64,000 nt of DNA from Fibrobacter succinogenes (GCA_902762795.1 CACWPM010000027.1:1-64000); one strand, 5' to 3'. Positions 53,477 to 62,328 are shown, numbered from the stretch's first letter. Translations and numbers: made by a program. The notes: generated by a model not told the origin, from the letters alone.

Positions 53477-54412
53477 ATGACTAGATTGACCGAAATTAGA
53501 CTTACGAAATTTGGCAAAATGATTTTTGCTATCGGTTGCCTATTTCCTATTGGAATTGCGATTCTTGTTCCGTTGCTTCTTTTAGGTGGGATGAAGATTA
53601 GGGAAATAGATGAAAAATGGATTAATGAAGGTGTTTCGGATGTATTTGAAAAAAAGTCTTTTTCATATGATAAAGTATTTGTATTTGCAAATGAAGTGAC
53701 AATAAAGGATCATGCAAAGCAATACTCCATTATGGGTTCCTTTGGAAAACAATGGCAGGTAAGTCTGAATACAAACGATGGCGGTAAAACTTGGACGTTG
53801 ACAGGTTCTGACACAGCAGTGTATTTTAATGAAAAAATAGATGAATGGAATTATTATGGCGATGCCGTTTTAGGTGGAAATTTTGGAAAAATATACGTGA
53901 GTAAACAAGATTCTTTTTCAAACGAAAAAACGATTATACTAGAAGAATTGAATGGTCCCAGTTCAAATTTGTCCGGCTATTGTAAAAGATGGGGAAAAAT
54001 GTATGCCCAAAATAGCAACGACTGGATTGTTTGTGGATATGATGATGCGTCATCATCGATCCATGAAGTTCGTATTATGCATAGATCAGAAGGTGTATTT
54101 AAACTCCATACGTCTTTTCCAAATAAATGGCACTTTTTTCGTTTAGAATATATGAAACCATCTGATTTCTATGTTAATGGAAATTTAATGATTGGAATTT
54201 TTAGATTTCATATAGGAACAGGAACTTTACTTCACTATCTATATTATAGCGTTAATGGAGGAGAAACATGGGAAAATGAAAAAATACCAGTTTTTTCACA
54301 CGAACGGTTGTTGGTGACAAAAGATTCAATTGTTGTTCTCGGACTAAAAGAAATAAACGATAAAAATAGGGTAAAAGCCACCATCCTCACGATGCCGATT
54401 CCGAAAAAATAA
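53477..54412 (+). CDS. Membrane-anchored Asp-box protein, candidate immunity for tip E
   Basis: 311 residues. One transmembrane helix (about 14-36, MIFAIGCLFPIGIAILVPLL) and a periplasmic domain with Asp-box-like NTNDGGKTWTL and SVNGGETWENEKIPVFS. Paralogue of 43385 with the same C-terminus; the DNA coding for this end and the 25 bases beyond are nearly identical in both places, so the end of the immunity gene is itself part of the repeated cassette border. Pairing with the same toxin family in both cases supports cognate immunity. Confidence 0.65.
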   Translation: MTRLTEIRLTKFGKMIFAIGCLFPIGIAILVPLLLLGGMKIREIDEKWINEGVSDVFEKKSFSYDKVFVFANEVTIKDHAKQYSIMGSFGKQWQVSLNTNDGGKTWTLTGSDTAVYFNEKIDEWNYYGDAVLGGNFGKIYVSKQDSFSNEKTIILEELNGPSSNLSGYCKRWGKMYAQNSNDWIVCGYDDASSSIHEVRIMHRSEGVFKLHTSFPNKWHFFRLEYMKPSDFYVNGNLMIGIFRFHIGTGTLLHYLYYSVNGGETWENEKIPVFSHERLLVTKDSIVVLGLKEINDKNRVKATILTMPIPKK

Positions 54413-54415
54413 TCC

Positions 54416-54430
54416 TATATTAAAATTATG
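54416..54430 (+). repeat. Cap remnant or promoter after the last cassette
   Basis: TATATT (54416-54421) with ATG 12 bases from its first base (54428), the geometry of caps C-E, but the reading ends after Met-Ser-Tyr. It marks the right border of the cassette array and may now drive the FISUMP genes. Confidence 0.5.
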
Positions 54431-54442
54431 TCCTACTGAAAG

Positions 54443-55579
54443 ATGAATCCTTCATTAATTATATATGCCCTATTAACCCTCCTCCTCGTCGCATGCTCTA
54501 GTGAGGATTACGAGTCTGTTCGCATTGGCAATCAAGTGTGGATGGCGCGCAATTTGAATCGCGATATCGGTGGAAGTTTCTGTTACGACAACGATTCGTT
54601 GAACTGCGAAAAGTACGGGCGGCTCTACACTTGGAAAGCTGCACAGAACGCTTGCCCCGAAGGGTGGCGTCTTCCGACTCATGCGGACTTTCGAGAACTT
54701 GAAAAGAATGCCATGGGCGTTGATAGCGGGAATGTTGCTTCCGTCCTGAAATCAAGCGAATGGGAATCGTCTGGCAAGAAGAACGGCTTTAACGCCATCC
54801 CGGCTGGCTATGGATATTTTACGTTGCATTTTGCCGACGAATATGAAAAAATGAAGTTTATTGCTCAGCCTGCTGCAAGCATGTTCTGGAGCTTCACGGG
54901 GAGCGATTCCATTGCTGAATTGTGGTACTTGACGCAAGGGGAAAAGGAAATCTTCTATTCTAGAAGTTCCTTTATGAATTACGGTTTGTTTGCGCTTTCC
55001 GTGCGTTGTGTAAAGAATAATAGCGCTGTTGCAACATTGTCGAAAAGCGATTCCCTCGCTATGCTGGAGAAAGAGCAACTCATGGAATATTGGGAAAGAA
55101 AGACGATGAGTCCATATTTCCAATCTTGTAGTGAAAGCGGCAATGGTGACTTTAATAATTATGTTCGCTTCCCCAATAATAAGTATCCGTTTTACATCAA
55201 TAATGACTTGTTTTGTCCAAACAATTGGCCTTGCGGCGATGTTCCAGAGTGCAAAAAATTTTGCAAGGGGCCGAACGGTGAATATTATGTACTCCATGGC
55301 TACTTGCATGAAGATAAAATTACAAGATATAATCTAAAGGAAAATCTAGAGAAAAAAGAAAATACGCTTCCTTATGCTCGCTGTTTGGCTAAAAGGATTG
55401 AATGCTTAGATTCTGGTGTGAAAGTTGTCTATTATAAATCTATAAAAGAACGACGGAAAGGCTCTATCAAAGTACCGCTGGATACAGAAAAGGTCGATAA
55501 TTCTCAAAATAAAGACAATCAAGAATTGCAGTACGATGATGGTGTTTCGGAATTTTTTAGTTATGATAAATTCCAATAG
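54443..55579 (+). CDS. FISUMP-domain lipoprotein with C-terminal Cys-rich extension
   Basis: 378 residues. The signal peptide ends LTLLLVAC. There is no Ser linker: the FISUMP domain starts at once (VRIGNQVWMARNL, CEKYGRLYTWKAAQNACPEGWRLPTHADF, GFNAIPAGYGY, ALSVRCVKN, to about 190). The last 190 residues are a separate domain with several Cys (FQSCSES, DLFCPNNWPCGDVPECKKFC), probably disulfide-linked and extracytoplasmic. The next gene is a tandem paralogue with the same plan. It directly follows the toxin-cassette array, behind a cap remnant. Confidence 0.82.
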   Translation: MNPSLIIYALLTLLLVACSSEDYESVRIGNQVWMARNLNRDIGGSFCYDNDSLNCEKYGRLYTWKAAQNACPEGWRLPTHADFRELEKNAMGVDSGNVASVLKSSEWESSGKKNGFNAIPAGYGYFTLHFADEYEKMKFIAQPAASMFWSFTGSDSIAELWYLTQGEKEIFYSRSSFMNYGLFALSVRCVKNNSAVATLSKSDSLAMLEKEQLMEYWERKTMSPYFQSCSESGNGDFNNYVRFPNNKYPFYINNDLFCPNNWPCGDVPECKKFCKGPNGEYYVLHGYLHEDKITRYNLKENLEKKENTLPYARCLAKRIECLDSGVKVVYYKSIKERRKGSIKVPLDTEKVDNSQNKDNQELQYDDGVSEFFSYDKFQ

Positions 55580-55588
55580 GGGCATGAC

Positions 55589-56953
55589 ATGGATGTGAAA
55601 AAAAGTTTTTCATTATTTGTTTTGTTGCTTGCCCTGCTTTTGGCCGCATGCTTAAAAGACGATGTCAAACCTTCGAATGGAATAGAACCCGTTCGTATCG
55701 GTGAACAAGTGTGGATGGCGAAAAATATGGACACGAATGTTAGTGGGAGCTTCTGCTACAAAGGGGACTCGCTGAACTGCAAAAAATATGGACGGCTATA
55801 CACTTGGGATGCTGCACAAAAAGTGTGCCCTGATGGATGGCGTTTGCCGACCGAAAATGACTTTAGACAGTTAAGAGAATATGCTAGAAGTGTTGATGAA
55901 AAAAATATAGCTTCAGTCCTGAAAAGTCCCGAGTGGGATTCGTTAGGGCGTAAGAATGGCTTCAATGCGCTTCCTGGAGGATATCGGAGTGAATTGTACG
56001 AATTAGGTCTCTATGGCCCCACATATTATGATATCAGTATTCCTCGATATCTTTCTCTTTCTTTTGACGCGTTCAAGAAAAATGGCTTGAGTATTTGGGA
56101 TTCGTTGTTCTATTTTGCCAAAGGGGAAAATGCATTCTTTTGGAGTGTCGCCAACAAGGATATAAATGATTCTGTCGAAAATTCTGGAGGCGGTGTCTGG
56201 TATCTCCATAAGGACGGCGATGGCTTTTATTATTCTAGCTTGTGGAAAGATCATATTCGGAAAAAATATTACGACAAGTGGGAAAAATTTGTATGGGATG
56301 TTGACCGTGAACGAACGGAATCTCATGTGGATGTGTGGTACAAGATGGCAATGCATGCTTTGGCGTTTCCTGTTCGCTGCATAAAGTATTTGCCAGAACA
56401 GAAGGGCTTGGAACCCTCTAAACAAGATGAAGATGAAAAGGCTCTTATAACAAAGTGGTTGGACGAAACACAACTTGATTATTATACTCGTTGTAATGAA
56501 GAATGGGCCTGTGAAAACGGCTTGTTCTGTGGTTCGTTAAAAAGGTGCCAAAAATTCTGCATGGACCCAAAAGACAGTTCGTATGTGATGCTTACTGGAT
56601 ACCAAATTTTTAAAGGCAATCCAAGAAAAGAATTTAAAGAGATTTTTCAGTTTGATTTTGAAGAATACGATGGCGGGATTACTTGGGTTAGTTCCGAAAA
56701 TATCGCATGTACAGAGAGTGGTTATTCTATTGAAATGATAGTGGGGTTTCTCAGGGAGAAGGTTTACACAATAGATATTGATCGAGACGGAAATGTATCT
56801 TCGTCCCCCCAAATTAAAGGATGCTTGCAGCTTTACGATATGGAATCTCATAAGCTGAAAAAAGTGGGGGACCACTGCAATGAGGTTTATTCTTCTTTTC
56901 CCAGGGATGAATTCTATCGGTTTGTACACAATAGAACATCAATGCGAGATTAA
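55589..56953 (+). CDS. FISUMP-domain lipoprotein, tandem paralogue
   Basis: 454 residues, 9 bases after its neighbour with an AGGGG ribosome binding site. The signal peptide ends LALLLAAC. The FISUMP domain has VRIGEQVWMAKNM, CKKYGRLYTWDAAQKVCPDGWRLPTENDF, GFNALPGGYRS and AFPVRCIKY, with a roughly 70-residue insertion (about 140-240) compared with 54443. The C-terminal domain again has paired Cys (YTRCNEEWACENGLFC, RCQKFC). The two genes clearly arose by duplication and are probably cotranscribed. Confidence 0.82.
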   Translation: MDVKKSFSLFVLLLALLLAACLKDDVKPSNGIEPVRIGEQVWMAKNMDTNVSGSFCYKGDSLNCKKYGRLYTWDAAQKVCPDGWRLPTENDFRQLREYARSVDEKNIASVLKSPEWDSLGRKNGFNALPGGYRSELYELGLYGPTYYDISIPRYLSLSFDAFKKNGLSIWDSLFYFAKGENAFFWSVANKDINDSVENSGGGVWYLHKDGDGFYYSSLWKDHIRKKYYDKWEKFVWDVDRERTESHVDVWYKMAMHALAFPVRCIKYLPEQKGLEPSKQDEDEKALITKWLDETQLDYYTRCNEEWACENGLFCGSLKRCQKFCMDPKDSSYVMLTGYQIFKGNPRKEFKEIFQFDFEEYDGGITWVSSENIACTESGYSIEMIVGFLREKVYTIDIDRDGNVSSSPQIKGCLQLYDMESHKLKKVGDHCNEVYSSFPRDEFYRFVHNRTSMRD

Positions 56954-57064
56954 TATTTAATTTTTAGCGTATGGTGGAATAACTAGTTTTTCTATTATAC
57001 AGGTAGGATTGTAGAGTAAATTATAACGCCGGATTGCTTACCAAAAGAAAGGTCTCCAATAACT

Positions 57065-57715
57065 ATGCGATTACTTGTAATATTGACTTTGCTACTTTGT
57101 GTCCTTGCAAATTCTCGATCCTATACAGTATTTGCATTAAACGATGAATCTCGTTATTTCCGTCAGGATTCCGCCTTGATTGTTTCTTCAAAATTTATAG
57201 AAATAAAAACTCCTTTTGAGAAATCTATCATGGGTAGAATTTTTTATGGAAAGACGCCTGTTCTTATAGATACGCTATCTAAGTTTGTAGAAAAAAAAGA
57301 ATATGGACGATTGTTTGCTGATGGAAAGAACGTTTCGAGTCTATTTTATATTGATTCTATTTCTCTGGTTTATGATATAGGGGATTCATGCGAACAAGAG
57401 GATGGTTTCTGTACTGATTACGAAACTTTTATTGGAATTGACGGAAGTTTAGCTTATGTCCAGACAAGGGACTTTATTGAACGTTCTGATCATCCGTATG
57501 ATTGCGGTGATTTCTTAAAAAAATTATCGGCGCAATATTTTCTTGTGAAATCTGATTTTTATTACAAAAAGTTTTATAATGAAGATTTTCTAATTACGAA
57601 TAAGAAAATGAAATCTCGTCGAGGTTTCAGTTGCAGGGGCTGGGTCGGTTTCCCTTTAAATGAGTTTGGAAAAGAAGAGATTGATTTTTTGAAAAAACTT
57701 GAGAAAACGCCATGA
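57065..57715 (+). CDS. Hypothetical exported protein
   Basis: 216 residues with an N-terminal signal peptide (RLLVILTLLLCVLANSRS). Family not recognised. Its C-terminal part (CGDFLKKLSAQYFLVKSDF, then a basic segment and EEIDFLKKLEK) resembles the end of the next protein (CIDYLMKLNSKFLFVKFGR, ERTFLDDVVK), so the two share a small domain. Overlap with the next gene by 4 bases (ATGA) indicates a coupled pair. Confidence 0.6.
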   Translation: MRLLVILTLLLCVLANSRSYTVFALNDESRYFRQDSALIVSSKFIEIKTPFEKSIMGRIFYGKTPVLIDTLSKFVEKKEYGRLFADGKNVSSLFYIDSISLVYDIGDSCEQEDGFCTDYETFIGIDGSLAYVQTRDFIERSDHPYDCGDFLKKLSAQYFLVKSDFYYKKFYNEDFLITNKKMKSRRGFSCRGWVGFPLNEFGKEEIDFLKKLEKTP

Positions 57716-58656
57716 TGAAAAGAATAGTCTTGCTTCTACTGTTTTGCTTTTTTTCTGTTTTTGCAGAAGGTGAAAATATTCAATGCGGGTTTATTCCTTG
57801 TCAAATCAAGGATGCCGAGGCAATCTCTTTTTGGTGGAATCGAATTGCTTTTTCTAGAATCTCACAAGAATATGTGTTTGGCAGGTATTTCGAAGCCATC
57901 TTTGATACGTTTATACGGACCGATTTTGATACTGAAAGTATAGAAAGTTTTCGATCTATAGACCATAAGTTTATTCACACGATAACAAAAAGTTGGTCGA
58001 GTCCTCTCGAGTTGGACGAAGTCAAAAAATCAAAAGACAAAAAATTTATTTTACGGCAACCTGTAGCAGAATGGTCTCAGTTATATATTTTGTCAAAGGA
58101 AGCAAAAGAAATTGAGCAATTTTTGAAAAAAGTTGTTTCTGAACATGAAATTTTGAATGCGGATTCTCTTATGCGGGATTTTGTCAAAAAAAGGCCCGCA
58201 TATGTCAAAAAAGCAGTGAGGTCGGAAGAAGAATTTTACGCAAAAATTCTACAGTATTTGGATTCGGCTAAAACATTGGATGGTATATCGGGAAAAATTT
58301 CTCCTCCGAAGATAAGTACTCGAGATGGATTGTTGGTAGTTAATAATGAATTGTTGAAAATGGCTGTATTGGGTTCTGATTCCTTGGATGTGGATTCCTT
58401 GTTTCGCTATGTTAGCATGATACCTCCAAACAAGGGTTCAACGGCTTGCATTGATTATCTGATGAAGCTTAATTCGAAATTTTTGTTTGTCAAATTTGGG
58501 AGAGATCCCTTGTCTTGTGATGATTCAAAGCCCTGGATAGCCATCAGTAAAAAAGCCCTTACACCGGAAGAAAGAACATTTTTAGATGACGTTGTGAAAG
58601 TACCTTTAGCACCGTTGAACGAAACAGGAAAACTCATCATTCGTAAGAATTTGTAG
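57712..58656 (+). CDS. Hypothetical exported protein, partner of 57065
   Basis: 314 residues. Signal peptide (KRIVLLLLFCFFSVFAEG), then a Cys pair (IQCGFIPCQ), a helical middle part and the C-terminal segment shared with its neighbour. No enzyme motif is seen. The start ATG overlaps the upstream stop. Function unknown; a two-component envelope or secreted system is a guess from signal peptides and coupling. Confidence 0.6.
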   Translation: MMKRIVLLLLFCFFSVFAEGENIQCGFIPCQIKDAEAISFWWNRIAFSRISQEYVFGRYFEAIFDTFIRTDFDTESIESFRSIDHKFIHTITKSWSSPLELDEVKKSKDKKFILRQPVAEWSQLYILSKEAKEIEQFLKKVVSEHEILNADSLMRDFVKKRPAYVKKAVRSEEEFYAKILQYLDSAKTLDGISGKISPPKISTRDGLLVVNNELLKMAVLGSDSLDVDSLFRYVSMIPPNKGSTACIDYLMKLNSKFLFVKFGRDPLSCDDSKPWIAISKKALTPEERTFLDDVVKVPLAPLNETGKLIIRKNL

Positions 58657-58732
58657 CGTTGTGTTTGGTACTTTTGTATTTCGTCTATCAGCAAGCTTGA
58701 AATAAGAGCGATATAGAAATTTCGTTGGCAAT

Positions 58733-58764
58733 ATACAAGAAAACCCCGCGTTTTTCACGCGGGG
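58733..58764 (-). terminator. Terminator of aspS
   Basis: CCCCGCG (58744-58750) pairs with CGCGGGG (58758-58764) around 7 bases. Read on the minus strand the stem is followed by TTTTCTT, as expected for the aspS transcript. Confidence 0.82.
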
Positions 58765-58816
58765 CATTTCTCTCGTCTCTCGTCTGTAGCGAGCTTGCGA
58801 GCGTTCTTTCGTCTGC

Positions 58817-60551
58817 TTACTTTGTCTTCGGCATCTGCACGGAGATGTGGATGTCCTGCAGCTGCTGGAGGTCCACTTCGCTCGGGCACTGGTCCATCGG
58901 GCTAGAAGCGCTCGTGTTCTTCGGGAACGCGATGTAGTCACGGATAGATTCTTCACCTTCCATGGTAGCGACAACGCGGTCGAGACCGAAGGCGAGACCG
59001 CCGTGCGGAGGAGCACCGTACTTGAATGCATCGACGAAGAAGCCGAACTTGGTCTTCACCTGTTCTTCGGAGAGACCGAGCAGGCGGAACACCTTTTCCT
59101 GGACTTCTGGGTTGTGAATACGGATAGAACCACCGCCGATTTCCACGCCGTTAAGAACAAGGTCATAAGCTTCGGCGTTGCAATCCTTGAGGTTGCCGCT
59201 GAGCATCATGTCCAGGTGTTCCGGAAGCGGGTTCGTGAACGGATGGTGCATAGCCATGTAGCGGCCTTCGGTGTCGCTGTATTCGAACATCGGGAATTCG
59301 GTAATCCACACAAATTCACGCTTCTTCGGATCGCGGAGACCCCTTTTCCGGACCGGCGATGAAGAACATCATGTCGCCGCACTTGGCGCCGACAGCGTCA
59401 CGGAGTTCGTTGAGCTGTTCAGTTGTAAAGAACTTGCCGACCTGAGTTTCCACTTCGTCATTTTCCTTGACGCGCATCCACACGAGGCCCTTGGAACCGT
59501 ACTTGCCCACGTAAGCGGTGAGTTCGTCGATCTGCTTACGAGTAAAGTCTACGCAACCCTTGGCAGCGATACCGCGGATCTTGCCACCGGCGGCAACGCA
59601 GTTCTTGAACACGCCAAAGTTGGACTTTGCACCGATTTCGGACACATCGTGGATTTCGAGGTCGAAGCGGAGGTCCGGCTTGTCGGAACCGTACTTGAGC
59701 ATGGCTTCAGCCCATTTCATACGGCGGATGTGGCGCGGCGGTTCGAAGTTCCAAACCTTGCCCAAAACTTCAGTCACGAACTTGTCGAACATTTCCATGA
59801 CTTCGTCCTGGTTCACAAAGGACATTTCGACGTCGATCTGCGTGAATTCCGGCTGACGGTCGGCGCGGAGGTCTTCGTCGCGGAAGCACTTCGCAATCTG
59901 GAAGTAGCGGTCCATGCCGGCAATCATCAAGAGCTGCTTGTACTGCTGCGGAGACTGCGGAAGGGCGTAGAACTTGCCCGGGTTCACGCGGGACGGCACG
60001 AGGTAGTCACGGGCGCCTTCCGGAGTGGACTTGCAAAGGCACGGAGTTTCGATGTTTTCAAAACCGTTAGCGTAGAAGAAATCGTACACGGCTTTGAGGA
60101 AGCGGCTCTTGAGGAGGAGCTTCTTCTGGATCCACGGACGGCGGAGGTCCAGGTAGCGGTACTGCAAGCGGAGGTCGTCGTTTTCCTTGCATTCTTCGTT
60201 CGGGTCGTTGATAGCGAGCGGAGAAGTGAGAGCGGCGTTCAAAATTTCGAGCTTGTCTGCCTTGACTTCGATTTCACCCGTAGCGAGCTTTTCGTTCGTG
60301 TTGCCTTCTTCGCGGGCATAAACCTTACCAGTCACGTAAATAACGTATTCGTTACGGAGCTGTTCGGCGGTCTTCAACACGTCGGCGTTGTAGTCCGGGT
60401 TGAAAACGATCTGGGTCTTGCCATACTTGTCGCGGAGGTCAACGAAAATCACACCACCATGGTCGCGGCGGCGATCCACCCAACCGGCGAGTGTTACGGT
60501 CTGGCCAACATCTTCCTTGCGAAGCTGGCCGCAGTTATGTGTACGTTTCAT
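58817..60551 (-). CDS. aspS: Aspartyl-tRNA synthetase, bacterial type, with a one-base frameshift
   Basis: Together the two frames give a complete class II synthetase of about 577 residues. Frame 1 (60551 to about 59343) has the OB-fold anticodon domain (MKRTHNCGQLRKEDVG, GWVDRRRDHGGVIFVDLRD), motif 2 FRDEDLRADRQPEFTQID and the GAD insertion domain (CVDFTRKQIDELT). Frame 2 (about 59340 to 58817) has the rest with motif 3 GLAFGLDRVVA. Reading through needs removal of one base in the C-run 59340-59343 (GGGG on the coding strand), which restores GPEKGLRDPKKREFVWITEF. Since the gene is essential and the break is in a homopolymer, a sequencing or assembly indel is more likely than a real pseudogene. 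It charges tRNA-Asp. Confidence 0.9.
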
Positions 60552-60928
<377 letters not shown>

Positions 60929-61486
60929 ATGGAAAAACATGTCGTTTTGAGCTTACGTTTGGGGTTGAGGCTGTTTAACGGGGCTGTCTTTCTTTATGGC
61001 TTTTACTTTTTTAGCGAAGTCCTTAATATAGTGGAAATGTTCCATTCTCACTGGTTTCTTCCCATTGCAGCCCTTGCATGCATGTCTTTCTTCTTTTTTT
61101 CAGCCTGCTCTATTTATGTTGTGACGAAGGAAGGAGTCCGGTGGCAGTTGATGTTTGGACCCGCGCTAAGTCCATCGAAAAGACGTAAATTCACGCCATG
61201 GAGTTACGAAGTTCTTCAAGTTCGCGGCGTGTTTCCTTTCTACTATATGTTTGCTTTTAAAAATCAAGATGATTTTCCTATTACTTCAGAGTGCCAGTCA
61301 TTTGCAGGTTCTATACTATTTATTTTCTGCAGAAATTTTTTAGACCTCATTATTTTCATAGATGAAAACATCCCGTATGAAAAAATTGACCCTGAATACA
61401 GAGATCGAATCTGGCAACTCGCCGACAAATATCGCCGGTTGAAAAAGAATCATCGAATAATATATTGGATATTGAATAGCGTTTGA
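60929..61486 (+). CDS. Hypothetical membrane protein
   Basis: 185 residues from the ATG at 60929; an in-frame TTG at 60917 is possible but has no better ribosome binding site. Two adjacent transmembrane helices (about 12-34 and 42-66) precede a cytoplasmic part with a beta-rich segment (EGVRWQLMFGPALSP, YEVLQVRGVFPFYYMFAFKN) and a basic helical end (YRDRIWQLADKYRRLKKNHR). The layout recalls PH-like membrane proteins such as YcxB or DUF304, without firm similarity. It stands alone. Confidence 0.6.
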   Translation: MEKHVVLSLRLGLRLFNGAVFLYGFYFFSEVLNIVEMFHSHWFLPIAALACMSFFFFSACSIYVVTKEGVRWQLMFGPALSPSKRRKFTPWSYEVLQVRGVFPFYYMFAFKNQDDFPITSECQSFAGSILFIFCRNFLDLIIFIDENIPYEKIDPEYRDRIWQLADKYRRLKKNHRIIYWILNSV

Positions 61487-61716
61487 TTCGAATGGGAATA
61501 CATGAAAATGTAACCCCTTTTTCACTTTTTGAAAGCGTTTTCCACCTTTTGTCGCTCCTTTTGGTCTTTTTATCCTCCATTTTTGCAAGTAAACAATATT
61601 TTCGAAAATTTTTCTTGAATTTCTTATCTTTTTCCATTTTTTCCTAGTATATTGTTTTCTGTGTTTAATAAAAATGCCCTAAACTGGGGGTGTTTTTGCT
61701 TAATTTGGAGAATTAA

Positions 61717-62319
61717 ATGGCAGAAGATTTGCAAGCCCTTATGGAACGCATCCAGAAGGATGCTGTCGAAAAGGCAGAACTCGCAGCAGCAGATATTATT
61801 TCTAAGGCAAAGGACAAGGCGGCCGAAATTGTCAGGGCTGCCGAAGACGAAGCCAAAGCAAAACTTGAAAACGCCGACAAGGAAGCTCTCGCATTTACGG
61901 AACGCAGCGAACGCACCTTGGAACAGTCCGCTCGCGATTTGCTCCTCTCGGTGGGCAAGAACCTCGAAAAGATGATTCTTGATCTTCTCAGCCTCCAGAT
62001 TGACAAGTCTCTCGATGAATCAACCGTGAAGAACATGCTCCTCACGGTTGCAAAGAGCTATACTTCCGACATCGAAATCAACTTCTCCGAAGCCGATGCC
62101 AAGGCTCTCACGAGCTTCGTGATGGGCGAGTTTGCAAAGCAGCTCAAGGCTGGCGTCAAGGTCGAAAGCGACAAGGGCGTCAAGTTTGGCTTCCGCGTTA
62201 AGCTCGATGGCGGCAAAATCAGCCACGAATTTACAGAACAGGCAATGGCGGAATCTCTTTCTGCCTTGCTCAGACCGCAACTTGCAAAGATTGTAAACAA
62301 GGCCGCCCAGGGCAAATAA
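61717..62319 (+). CDS. atpE: V-type ATP synthase subunit E
   Basis: 200 residues. The N-terminal half is a long Ala/Glu/Lys-rich coiled coil (about 5-95), and the C-terminal globular part ends in helices (ALLRPQLAKIVNKAAQGK), typical of the E peripheral stalk that links V1 to V0. GGAG is 6 bases before the ATG. It opens an operon with DUF2764 and subunit A, the order seen in Bacteroidota, spirochaetes and chlamydiae. A TATATT at 61648-61653 may be the promoter -10. Confidence 0.88.
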   Translation: MAEDLQALMERIQKDAVEKAELAAADIISKAKDKAAEIVRAAEDEAKAKLENADKEALAFTERSERTLEQSARDLLLSVGKNLEKMILDLLSLQIDKSLDESTVKNMLLTVAKSYTSDIEINFSEADAKALTSFVMGEFAKQLKAGVKVESDKGVKFGFRVKLDGGKISHEFTEQAMAESLSALLRPQLAKIVNKAAQGK

Positions 62320-62328
62320 GGCGGTCCA

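Noticed and set aside
22459-54412. Type VI secretion-linked Rhs system
   Set aside because: No VgrG, Hcp, PAAR domain, EagR-type chaperone or T6SS structural gene is visible. TcA and SpvB features fit a Tc-type carrier better.
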